This document shows positions 34,081-46,700 of a stretch of DNA of 64,000 nt, in pieces. The position numbers and the translations under genes are program-made. This DNA comes from Xiphophorus maculatus. Taxonomy: Eukaryota; Chordata; Actinopteri; Cyprinodontiformes; Poeciliidae. The stretch covers positions 31,557,245 to 31,621,244 of the forward strand of contig NC_036447.1 of NCBI RefSeq assembly GCF_002775205.1. The letters are read 5' to 3'. Each line of letters opens with the position of its first letter. Position 1 is the stretch's first letter. A model generated the notes under the pieces. That model did not search any database. It was not told the DNA's origin and worked only from the letters and a program-made list of their open reading frames with translations.

Positions 34081-35824
34081 GTCAGAGACGTTGCAACAGA
34101 GCCATCTAAAATCCCAGTAGTCTCTTAGATTACAGTGTTCATGTCGTAGGGTTACTCTTAGGTTTAAGTAATCTCTCCTCCTGTTGTCTAGGGACAGGCA
34201 TCAGCAGAAAAACACAGAGGGTCCTGGTAAAAAGCTCTGCTGATCAGTCTTTGTCTACAAACACACTGCATGCTGTGTTTTCACTCGGTTAGCTCAGATT
34301 GCTTTCACTTCCAGGATACATTAAAGATGAAAAAAAGTAAAAGTGACCAGCAGAACCTTTAGAGTGATGATGGTAGTTCTGGAGTTCTGAAAAGAATTTG
34401 TTGAGTGCTGAAAAAAAGAGAAAAATACAACAAAGTATTTTTTTCTTGGTTGGAAAAATTGATTTAAAATCCTTCAGGCTAAAATAATCTCTTGCCAGAT
34501 GTGGGAGACACATATAAAGTGTTGAGAGCTCCTTAAAGTTCAAGAAGACTACACTTAATTTAAATGCAAAGAGAAAGAAGTTCTTCATGTCAGAGGTTTC
34601 AATAATTAAGTTCCACCTTTCGGTCACTTAGGAATAGCTAATCAATGCCAGTAAATCTGGAAACTTCATTTAATTTAGCTGCTGTGAAAGTAATGAATGC
34701 AGGGTAGCATTTTCACTGGTTTATATTTACTGTTTATTATAGATGAAAAGTTTCATGTTATAGACTATCAAACAATAACTTAAGCACTTTTCATTTTAGT
34801 ACTTCAATTTTAAGTTTAGATGCATGTTTTTGTTATTCTTGTGTAATTAAAGTAGTGATTACAGTTTTAACTCTGAGATTAAAACTCAGCATGGTGATAA
34901 ATGCAACTTTTTTAAGTGTAATTAGCTTTTGCCTCATTGTTTAATAATTCAGTTACCTACTCAACGTTTCTTTCTGATATATCTTTCCTCTTTTACTCCT
35001 TTAACTTTTCAGAACAAACAGTTTTACTTCGATATCTTGGGCTTGGGCCACATCTGTAATTCTGCCTGTGTAATAATGTGCACTTCCTTTTCACATACTC
35101 ACTAACACGCTGTTATACAATGACCATTTATTCACACTGTATGAGGCTGAAAATAAGCATGTCAGAGTGAGAAACACTGCTGCTTGGCCAGAGAACCTTT
35201 AAATCAATCAGACGCAAAAACTTACAGATGAATTTTGTTTACATGTTGAGAAACAGATCAGAGAGCATCAGTCACCTGAAAGTTAAACCAAGGTTCAGCC
35301 TGTGGGAGCTCTACCATTCAAATCTGAACAATGCTTCTTTGAAGAATCTGTAAACTTGCTCCCTTCTCTGTCCATTCTTCTGGATTTTTAAAAAATGTGA
35401 AATCAGACCTGTTTTCCCTCCTTCAGCCAATACACTTCCTGCTGTGTTCTTTTGCTGCTTGAATCAAACTAAATAAACATCAGAACTACATAAAACACAG
35501 AAGTAAAAAGGGCTTAAATGTACAAAATCCATCTTAAAACACAAACACACACACTATGGCACACTTTGCTGTGCAGTGAACTTCACAGATATTAGCGCAG
35601 GCTTAGTGAGCACAGAGCTGTTTCACACGTTAGCTTGTAGGCACGTGTGTCGCACTCAAGACCTGGACAAACAAAATAACATCTGGGCAAAATGAAGATG
35701 AAATGTTTGGGGCTTCAGCACAGTGCAAGCATTACTTAGGAAGCTGCAGTAAAAGGAGGACAGGAAGTACAGAGTTAAAAAGAAAAACAAAAAAAAAATA
35801 AAACAAACTAATTTTTCATATACC
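34081..35824. other. Spacer, nothing recognised
   Basis: AT-rich intergenic DNA downstream of sidekick. The minus-strand frame at 34289-34627 is low-complexity and unsupported. Confidence 0.35.
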
Positions 35825-37035
35825 TTGTAAAAGTATTAATGTCTTTAACTTTTTTAACATTTTACCATTTAAAACCACAAACTCCAGAGGTAGGAGGTTA
35901 GGGGTTGGACGAACATAGAGTAGTACAAAAAAAGGTAAATGATGTAAAAAATTTTAACAAAAATAATTGAATTATGGTGTGCTGTTTTTTTTTATTAACC
36001 CTCTTCACTCTGATACCCATAAATACAATCCAGTGTCAAATACTTAGTAAATGTAGTCCACCTGGGAGTATTTTCTTGTCAGTATAAATGTATGAACACC
36101 AAAGAACCCAGCTGACAGGTCATGGAGAAGCTGTGGAGGAGTTTAAAGCAGGTTTGGGTTACATAATGATCCCAATTTCTGAAAAACTCACAGAGCTCTG
36201 TTCAGTCCCCCAACTAAAAATAGAACTGGCATAGAGACCAAAGCAAACCTGTGGATGATGTTACTCTAGTCAGAGGATCCCACAATTTACATGTAAAGTA
36301 AATTGTAAATATAATGTTTATATAAACCCAATTCCAGTGATGTTGGGATGTTATTGTGTAAAACAATGTCTCAACTTCATTCGGACATGTTGCAGACATC
36401 AAATCCAAATAAGTAAATATTTGGGGGGAAGTTTACCTGTTTGAACATTATTGTGTCTTTGTAGTGAATTCAACTGAATATAGGTTGAAACTTCATTGGA
36501 GTTTCAACCTTATAAGACAACTAAAACTGCACATCAACCTGAATGCACCCACAGGATGGTGGCAGCATTATTCTTTTGGGGTGCTTCTCCAGCATAAACA
36601 GGATAGCAAAGAAAGGGTTAGACTTCCAACCACACCTCTCTAAGCAAACATCCAGAGCTACAACAAATGATCATGTCTGATCATGAATGGCTCAGTCAAA
36701 GTCCACATGTAAATTTAATCCAAGACTTGAAAAGGATGTTCACATCTGCTCTCCATCCTGTCTGAGCAGCAGCTGTTTTGCAAATAAAAATTGGCAAACA
36801 TTTAATCTGTAGATTTGCAAGTTGTGCAGCTGTGGCTGCAACAAAAGTTCTGATGCAAGGAGACTGAATACAAACGTGTAGCACACTTTGTTTTTCTTTG
36901 GGAAGTTTGCAAATTATCATTTTTTTTCCAACTTTCCAAGTATGCACCACTTTGTAATAGTCTATCATATAAAATCCTAATAATACAAGCTGAATTTTGA
37001 GGTTGCAATGTGATAAAATGTGAACATATTTTAAA
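35825..37035 (+). mobile_element. Decayed Tc1-like element with both ends
   Basis: The left end (CTTGTAAAAGTATTAATG, then AACCACAAACT) and the right end (near 36940-37030: CACCACTTTGTAATAGTCTA, ATCATATAAAATCCTAATAA) are inverted versions of one another. Between them, 36540-36730 corresponds to a transposase C-terminal half, recognisable from GGATGGTGGCAGCATTATTC and GGCTCAGTCAAAGTCCACAT. A second repeat is nested inside. The right end overlaps DNA that would belong to a long sidekick 3' UTR. Confidence 0.65.
36320..36490. mobile_element. Nested fish repeat fragment
   Basis: Begins with AACCCAATTCCAGTGATGTT, a motif that starts a common fish non-autonomous element, and continues with CATTCGGACATGTTGCAGAC. 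It interrupts the surrounding Tc1-like relic. Confidence 0.45.
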
Positions 37036-37730
37036 GTACTGTATTCCAATTCAAACATCGCTCTCCCAAACTGCTCAACACTCTGACATTTCAGGTAAGT
37101 GCTGAAAAACATCTGCTCATGCTCACTCTCTGTCCATTTCAGATTCAAAAAGCTGTGATTATCAAACATTTTTCTCCTTTCTTCTCTTGTCTGCTGTGGT
37201 ATCTGAAAGCTGGCAGCGCTGTGTTTGTGTGCATGAACCAGTCTGTGAAAAAACTTGTGTGCAGTTTTTTTCCCCCACAGCCTTTAAGTTCCCGTCTCTC
37301 AGCTGGAGATGCTGAAATAGCCCATCAGAAAGTGCGTTAAGTGGGGACTTATGCACTTAAGTGTAGGTACAGAAAACAGACGAGAAGTTTTGTGCAGAAG
37401 TTCCAGCTTCCTCCAGCTCCAGGGGGGTCTTAGCAAGACATTAATGGGCTCAACACATAAATACAGTCGTTACAGCTCTCTGTGGAGAGTCTCTGGAGTA
37501 GACAGGAGTACCTGGTTAAATAAGCTGGTGAGAATTTGTGGAAAATGAGGATGGTAATGGTGCGTTTAAGCACACTCAGAAAAAGAGCACACACTGAACA
37601 CAGGGTCTTCATGAGCAGAGACGAAGGCGAGTAAGGAGTGTGAGATTAGTTCTTTGGGGCGTGACGGCTCCTTTGTTCCCAGTTCCTTCAGCCCAAACAC
37701 ATGGCAGCACCCCTTTCTTCCATATGAGTG

Positions 37731-37750
37731 CGTGTGTGTGTGTGTGTGTT
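37731..37750. repeat. GT dinucleotide microsatellite in sidekick 3' UTR
   Basis: A short GT run, 33 bp from the sidekick stop codon. Confidence 0.85.
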
Positions 37751-37782
37751 TGTGCATCTTTGTGCAAATGCTGTCTCTAGAG

Positions 37783-40700
37783 TCAAACGAAGGAAGAAAA
37801 CCCGGTCACAGGAGTGCGTGACCCCGGCGGGTTGGCGCTGGGGTTGATGTGTGTGTGCGCGGGCTGCCCTGTGGGTGTGTAAGCTCCCCCTGTGCTGTGC
37901 TGCGTCACCACCGTCTGATAGTAGGGCTCCGTGTCAGCGGTGGCACACTCCTCGTAGGCAAAAGGACTCCCTGTCCCTTTGAGGCCCTTGGGCTGCCGCT
38001 TCCAGGAGTTGTAGTAGGTGGGGTCGCTCATGTAGTGGTTGACAAAGGAGTGCTTAGGCTGTTCATCCTCGTAGTCGCTGTCCGTTAACTGCACACAAAC
38101 AACAGGATGCTTTTCAACTTACCAGTTATTACAGGAACAAGAGTAAGACAGGAAAACTAAATTACTGGTACAGAAAAAATACTATTCTTTTATATTTTCT
38201 TGCTATTTTAAAACATATTTGAATCTCTATAAAAAGCAGGCTTCCAAATAAGTTGAGCGGATCATTGGCTCAAAGAAAAAGTGAAGAATAAACTCCCTCT
38301 CAACACGTCTGAGCTGCTGCCCTCTGGAGGGCGCTAGAGGCTAATTAAAACAAAGGCAAACCAACTCAGAAAACTTTTGTCCAAATAATGGTTACAAGCT
38401 GCTGTTAAAATCTAAAAATGAAGAAGAAACTTTTGTCCCTTCAAAGTCATAAACATGTTGATCTCAATCATCTCAGTCTGTCTCTTCAAACAGACTTTCA
38501 ACATAAAGCATGAAGTCTCTGTTTAACTACTTTTTATTACATTACCACAACAAACTTCATTGTATTATACAGAGATTCTGTGTGACAAACCAACACAAAG
38601 TTGTGCTTAATTTTGAAGTTAATATAAAGAATTAAAAGTGGGATCACTCTTTCATCTAACATCTGTAGATAACATCCAGGACAACTATCTGAGTTTAAAA
38701 CGTATAAAAAAGATAAAAAAATAAATAAAATAAAATAAAATAAAACAACAAAAAGTTACATAAGTGGTTTATTTATACAACTAGTGGCAATTCACAACAT
38801 GTCACCTCAATCCAATCATACATACATTCTAATTGACCCTTGTCACCAAGCAATGCAGTCAACTTGAGCCTATATTTCAAACTGGTAAAGTTTTCTATCA
38901 TATCTTTACATCCACAGCTCAGGTGAATTATCGTTTACAGAATGATTGTTCATTCTGCAATTCTGGCCTTCATGCAAGATGGATAGAATAAAGTCAGGAT
39001 TGAAAGAAAGAGACTTAGACTTAGACGTAGACTGACTTTATTGTCATTTTGCATGCACAGGGTGTATACAGAATGAAATTTCGTTGCATACGGCTCAGGA
39101 CAGTGTTTTGAGGTTCCAATGTTGTGAGGTTACTCCAGAATAAAATAAAATACAGTATAAAATATGAATATAAATATGAATATAAAATATAAAGTGCAGG
39201 ACTGACAGTAAAATGGAGTTACTTAGCTCTGTACATTTGCAAGGTATGAAGTGGAGACCAGAATTTTGAGTGCAGTCCAGTTAAGAGTTCAGCAGTCTGA
39301 TGGCAAGTGGGAAAAAGCTATTTTGGAACCTGGTGGACCTGCACCGGATGCTGCGGAACCTCTTTCCAGAGGGCAGCAGGGCGAACAGTCCATGGTGGGG
39401 GTGTGAGGGGTCACTGATGATGTTTCGGCCTCGGGACACGCAGCGCTGGGATGAAATGTCCTGAATGGAGGGAAGGGGGGCCCCAATGATCCTCTCTGCT
39501 GTCCGCACCACTCTCCTCACGTTCTTCCAGTCGGAGGCGCTGCAGCCTCCACACCACACAGAGAGGCAGCTGGTCAGAATGATCTCTATGGTGCATCTGT
39601 AGAACGTCTTCAGGATGGGCGGGGGCAGGTGTGCTCTTCTCATCCTCCGCAGGAAATACAAGCGCTTCTGTGCCCTCTTGACCAGAGACGCGGTGTTCAC
39701 AGTCCAGGTGAAGTCGTTTGTGATGTGCACCCCCAAGAATTTGGTGCTGCTGACCACCTCCACAGCCGAGCTGTTGATGAGCATTGGAGCGTGGCTGGGC
39801 CGGTTCTTCCTGAAGTTGACGATCATCTACTTCGTCTTGTCAACGTTCAGGATCAGGCTGTTGTCTCTGCACCAGTCCACCAGCTGCTCCACCTCCTCTC
39901 TGTAGTCCAGGTCGTTGTCGTCTCTGATGAGGCCCACCACCGTTGTGTCGTCCGCGAACTTCACGATGTGGTTGGTGGAGAACCTGGGGGCGCAGTCGTG
40001 TGTCATCAGAGTGAACAGCAGAGGGCTCAGGACTCAGCCCTGAGAGGAGCCTGTGCTGAGGGTGATGACATCGGAGGTGTGTTGTCCGATCCGGACTGAC
40101 TGAGGTCTGTCGGTGAGGAAGTCTAGCAGCCAGTTTCACAGGGGGGTGCTGAAGCCCAGGTGTCCCAGTTTTTCTGCCAGATGCTGTGGGATGATTGTGT
40201 TGAACGCTGAGCTGAAGTCCAGGAACAACATCCGCACATGAGTGTTCTTCTCTTCCAGGTGAGCCAGGCTCAGGTGTAGGGTGGAGGAGATGGCGTCCTC
40301 AGTGGAGTGGTTTCGGCGGTAGGCAAACTGGAACGGGTCGAATGTGGAGGGGAGTCTGGAGACGATGTGTTCTTTTACCAGCCTTTCAAAGCACTTCATC
40401 ATGATGGGAGTCAGTGCCACAGGCCGGTAATCGTTGAAAGAGGTGACTTGAGGTTTCTTTGGCACCGGAATGATGGAGGCAGTTTTGAGACAGGCTGGCA
40501 CTGTGGCTTGGTCCAGTGAGGTGTTAAAAATGTCTGTTAGGACACCAGCCAGCTGACCTGCGCATTCCCTGAACACCCGCCCAGGTATGTTGTCGGGGCC
40601 TGGGGCCTTCCGTGGGTTGACTCTTTTCAGAGTCTTCAACACATCGGCTGTGTCCAGGCAGAGTGCCTCCTCTTCCTGGTGGGGAACAGTTTTCTTTGCC

Positions 40701-43700
40701 GGGGTACTGCTCAGTGCCTCGAACCTCCCAAAGAAGTTATTCAGTCCATTTAGAAAGTCAGCATCAATTTCACCCACTGGGGGGAGGATGGATTGTAACA
40801 GCAGAAGTTAAGATTGAGGTTTGGCACAAGGAGTGTTGGTCAACTTACCTGAAGTAGTAATTCAAAACTAATTACTGATTACTTCCCCAAGAAAATAATC
40901 TAGTTAATACTTTACTGATTATTTATTTTAAAAGTATTTAGTTACTTTAATTACTTTATTTAGTTACTTGTTTTTGTTTGGCTTGTAACTTCATATACAT
41001 TTCACCACAAAAAATGTCATGAAATGCAAGTCTGATTTGAAGAATTTTTTCTGCACATTCCATGAAGAAAATCATGTCTCTCTACTGTTAAACTATATTT
41101 CTTCCTAACCATACAAAGCACAATTATTTTTGTGTTTGCATTCTTTCATTCAAAATAATGATAATATAATATAATTTAAATCGATGTCTCCTGACTGTCC
41201 TCTGAATTAGTACCATTTCCATCTTTTCACCTGTTTAGCAGGAGAGGGGCTGTCAGAGGTTTGCCCGGTGGAATCAATGTGGTAGCTGCATTGGTCAAGT
41301 CAGTCAGAGGGTCTGGGGGTTTCTGCAGCTTACTGTTCAAATCTGAAGTAGAGTTTTCACTAGAGATAAGTTTTCTTCCCACACAGAGCGAACAGCGCAT
41401 GCTAATGTTTTCATCACTGAGCTGAGCTAATGACGGCGCTTCCAAGCATTAAACACTACATTGTTCTGCTGCACTCTGTACTGTTTGCTGCTGATTTACG
41501 CTTTGGTCTGTTACCATGACCAGTGACGACGCAAAGACATGATTGTCATGACAGGATCACAAACAAAATCACAGTCTGCTTGCGTGGAGTAACAGTAATT
41601 TGATGACTTTTTTTTAAAAACTGTAGTTCCTTATTTTACTTGAAAAAAATAACTGGATTACATTAATATGTTACTGGCCACAAGTCATATTGGGACACAG
41701 CAAACAATGTGGGAGAATGTTCTCTAGTCACATGAGACCAAACTTGGAGTTCTGCACCAACATGGTCTGTGAGGCCACTCAGTGAGGAGGAAATTATGAC
41801 TTCAAAAGAAACATTAAAAAACCATATTGCAGTTTGAAAATGCACACAAGAACAGTAACTTCCATTTTTGGAGTCATGTCCTGATCTGGACATAATGAGC
41901 ATCATTACATTTGGATGGAAACATTTAAAGACATCAGTCCGGAAGATAAAAATTGGATTTCCAAATTAACAATGGCGCAAAGCATTCAGACAAAGTGGTT
42001 TAGCTTCAGAAACAAAATGGTGCATGTGTGAATGTAAATGTATGTACATGAATGTAAATGAATGTATTCTGTGGATGTAAACTTCTGGTTTCAACTGTAC
42101 ATCTCAAGCAAAATAAGTGAAAGTTTATGGCATGTCAAGGTTCCAGGCATGTGACTATTTTTGTAAGACACAAATTCACTAGGTACTAAAGTGTGAGACC
42201 TGTGTAATATGATACATACAGTATTTGTAAAAGATGCAATATAATCAGTACATACACACTATTTTCATTATGCTGTATTTGTCTAATATAGTAATGTTTA
42301 GATTTCTTTGTTATTCTTTGTAGTCCTTTTTATCTGGAATTTCATTTTATTATATACAACGATCAGAGACCTATTCTAATCTATTCTATTCTATTCTATA
42401 AAACCAAAGTTACAGCACAGCGATGTAATACCACAACAAATATCTTAAAAAGCCTTCTTAGAGCATCTATATCCACTGAGATTAACCTGGCTCTTTTCAG
42501 CTTCCTCTGATGGACTAAAAGCTTTGTACGAGTCAGAGCCTGTTAGCAGAGCTTTATGTTGTTTTGCAGGCTAACCCTTTGAGGACCATAATAAGTTAGA
42601 TCAGTCATGAATCTATGTTTCTCTTTTTAGCTTTTTTGACAGGAGACATGTTACACAAACTGAAGACTGAAAATACTTGTCACTTTTTTTGACTGTACAC
42701 CTCAGACAATATCAGACAGATTTTCTTCTTCCAAATGTAACATGCTTCTGAATTGCAAGGATCAAATCAATCACAATTGTTTGGTGACATGTGACAGTGG
42801 TTCCAGAATTTTCAGTTAATTTGTGTTTTGGTCACTTTGAAAGTATGAACACAAATGACAAGTGAATTTATGGCAGATACATTAACAGTTGATGTAAGCC
42901 AGAAAAAAAAAGCAAGAAAAGGAAGGAAGGATGAAAAGAAAGTAGAAAAATAGATGGACAAATGGTTTGACAAATTCAGGGTAAAGGGATGGATAGATAA
43001 ATGAATTTAGAGAACAGAATTTGGAATAAAGTCGGAAAAACCAAATATTTTCCCAAACTGAAAAAATAAATGCCCTGCTTTTCAAGACTTGTTAGAATAT
43101 TTTATATCAAATTATGGATTCAGCTTCATGAACTCTGTCCAGAACTGAAACTGATTGAGGCACAATGTGAAGGATTAATCTTTCTCACTATACAGGTATT
43201 AGTTTGATCCTTTCCTAACAACAGTAGAAACATAAACTCTGAGGCATTAACCCACACAACCTGTAGATAAAACTAGTGATCACACATGGAGGTGGAATTC
43301 TACACTGACCAACTGATCTTCATAAGTCAGACACACGGGTGTAAAATTGTGACACAAACTGAGATGAAGTTACACCAAACAGAAACAGGAGGAACTTAAA
43401 CTGAGGCAAACATTGGGAAGCCACATCCATAAAGACAGACTAGAAAACACAGATACCTCTGATTCAGAGACCTCAGTGGGTTTCTCTGTGAGTGTGGTGC
43501 TTTCAGTGAGCACGGCTCCATTATAGTTGTTACAGATATCTTCATCAGAATAGTGGAGTCCACCTGGACTGGGCCTGGGTGGAGATCTGGACACAAATTT
43601 GGATGATGAAACTGTTACTTTTCGTCCAATGAGGATTAGTGCTGTGTAATCCTCTGGGAGAGCTAACCTGGTCCCATTCTTTTTGAGGAAGGAGTTCTTG

Positions 43701-46700
43701 GTGTTGAGTGTTCTGCTGTTTAGCTCCAGAGAAGTAAAACCACCGTTGTCGAGGGTTACAGACTCCTCCCCTGGAGTAATGTGCTTTCCTGCGGAAATAG
43801 AAAAAAGGAGAAGGACGTTTGAAGAAGCTGGTCCAGTAGATTACTGTTACTATACAGCAGGACATCTTGTTTTTTTTAATTCTACCTCCACTACTCAGCT
43901 ATTTTTTTTACATATGTGTTGAAACTGTCACCATGTCCTGACAGTATGGTATGAGACAGAAAATCAGTGAGAAAAAAATCAAGCTCCTCTGCCTCCTTTC
44001 AGTGCTCCCAGTGCTAACTAGAAATAACCAATCAGAGGCAGGAGGAGGGGCTTAACGCAGTCAGTCACAATCTCATATAGCGCTGCTCATCCCCCTTGCT
44101 CTTTGCTATGCTGCAGCTCTCAGGGAATGTCATGAATGCATTAGCAGCATTGACTGACAGCACTAAGGCCTTCCTGTAGCAACAGCAGCTCAGGGAGGAG
44201 GTGGAGGAGATCAATCTTTTCACAGATTATCTGTGAGCAGACTCATTCCAACAAAAGTAAACAGAATAAAAAAAAAGTTGAATAAATCCCCCAGTCATGA
44301 TTTCTTATCACATAATGTAATCATCTGTTTGACAAATTTTATTAAAAATTATAGAAACTAAACAGCCTACAGTATTATTGCTGTATTGCTTTTACATCTA
44401 AAATAAATATTTCTCAATTAGTCTATTGTTACAACTAAACATGGATCCTTTTAAGGCGGAGGACGATTAAGGAGAAAACTTTTCTTCTTTCTGTTAAGCA
44501 AATGCAATAATTATGATAATTTACTCTCATCTGCTATTATGTCGGAAAGTCAATTAATCAATCAAAAATTTCAACATAAAGAAATAATTCACAAGTGGCA
44601 CCCTAACAATACTAAGAAAATTCAAGTTAAGTCATTTTGTGCATCTATTAGTTTAATTATCAAGCTATTTATGTTGATTAGATGTTAATCAATAATCCAT
44701 GCCTTTCTATTTCTTAGGGCTATAAATGTGGTGCAGCAAAGAGCCAAATGGCATTCTGGAACAGGGAAATGTGTGTTGATTTTCAGAAGTGGCTAAATTT
44801 ACAGTTAAATATAGTAATTATAATGAATATATTAACATAGTACAGCAATTAAATATGTTAAAATAACAGGAGCTGTGACAAATAAGACTAGAGGAGGAGC
44901 AAAAGTCAGCTTTCCACCTTTTCAAAGAGGAGGATGGAACAGAAACGAAATCTCTAAAGCTCAGTATTGGAGAAATGAAGCAAATGGAGTTAGGTTCAAC
45001 TGATCTTCATCATTTATTTGGCTTTGGTTCAATTCAAAATACCTTATTGATCTCTTAAAAGGAAAATTAAATATTAAAAGTGCAAATGATGTAGCTAGTG
45101 CCGCAACTACAAAAAGCTGAGTAGATTTCTGTACTAAAATAAAACCATTTGAGAATAATAAATTAAAGTGAGGAAAAGAAAAATCCAGTCAGACACTTGG
45201 GAGTGGGCTCTGTCCCGATTCATCAGAGTGAAGGAACAAGGTTACACCTCTCAGCTCAACAAGCGGCTGGAGGCAGTTTTACAAACAAACACGTGGATAG
45301 GTGCCCCAAAAGTGTCTCAACTTTTCAGTGTCATAAAAACAGACTATTCTGAATCTCTATGTTCAGGTAAAGATAAATGATGCTATTTAAGCTGAAACGT
45401 TTTTGTCTGAAGAATAAAAATAAATGGAGAAACATCATCTATACAATTGTGGCACCTGAAAGACTGAAGGGTTGAATAAGAGAAGCACAGACCTGTACCA
45501 CAGGCCTTGTACTTGGTGCTGTGTCCATGCAAGAGCAGAGTAAAGACCAGGACCAGGATGAGGATGAGGCCCACCAGAGCCATCACCAGCAGGAACCACC
45601 ACTCTTCATAAAAAGGACGCTCCGACAGCGCTGCATGCAGAGAGATGGATTAGGACATTAAACATGTCGGGTTTATTCTTGATTCTATTGAACATATAGT
45701 GCTACAAAAGTGAATTTAACAATATGCATGCTGCAATATTTGCTGGTCTATTTTGTATACAGTCACAAATGTCAATTTAAAATTTCAAACGTATATACAT
45801 TTAAAGAGCCTCAGTGTTTATTCTAAACTCTTTGGTGTAAAAAAGTGATTGAAAATCGATTTATTCACTGCATGTTTATGTCTGTCTGTGTAAGGTTCAG
45901 ATGGAACTGCACATGAAATCATCCCTTTAAAGCAGGGCTGCTCAGGTTCACTCCTCGACAGCCGCCACCCTGCAGCTTTCAGATGATTCCCTGCTCCAAC
46001 AAACCTGAATCAAATGAATGGCTCATTACCAGGCCTGTTCAGAGCCGATCTCGGTCTGTTGGAGTAAGAATGGTAGCTCTCGAGGATTGGACTTGAGCAC
46101 CCCTGCTTTAAACTATCCAGATTACCAACACAAGGAGACAGAAATAGTCCAAATAGTTTGGATGTAATTTTTACTTCTTTCCTTCTTACAGAAAGTTTCT
46201 GTTCATATTCGGTTTGTGGTGCATTTCTATCCTAAAGAAAAAGATATACAACTTCAGATATTTCACAACAAGATATTAATATGCATGGAAAAACCTCGCG
46301 AAAGCCTTATAGCAAAAAGTACAATGGCCACCGTAAGAACGGCTTACAGTATTCAGTTATGCCGCGTGAACTGATCAGTACATTATTGCGAGGGAAAGCA
46401 AAAGAAAAAAAATTCCCCATGTCCCCTAAAGGGCTCCGTATAAACCAACTTGGTCATCTGTAAAACAGACAAAAAATAAAAAGCTATACCTCCTGGGGTA
46501 AAATAAAGATGGAAAATTCCCCAGCCACACTCAAGAAATTATTTAAATACCACTCTCCATAATATATGATGATTGCAAAAACATTTCAGATAATTTCTCA
46601 TCAATTCTGTCAATTTGTATTTTCTTTTGAGCACAAGAAAATACAAATTTTCTTTCTATTTTCTTATGTCCATTGTTTGGACATAGCAGTCCAAACATTG

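Noticed and set aside
36696-37169. 157-codon minus-strand open frame
   Set aside because: It is antisense to the 3' half of a Tc1-like element; composition shows no protein family.
39629-40099. 156-codon plus-strand open frame and other overlapping frames
   Set aside because: Antisense and shifted shadows of the LINE reverse transcriptase on the minus strand.
43545-43865. 106-codon minus-strand open frame
   Set aside because: Out-of-frame reading through two real sidekick exons and their intron.
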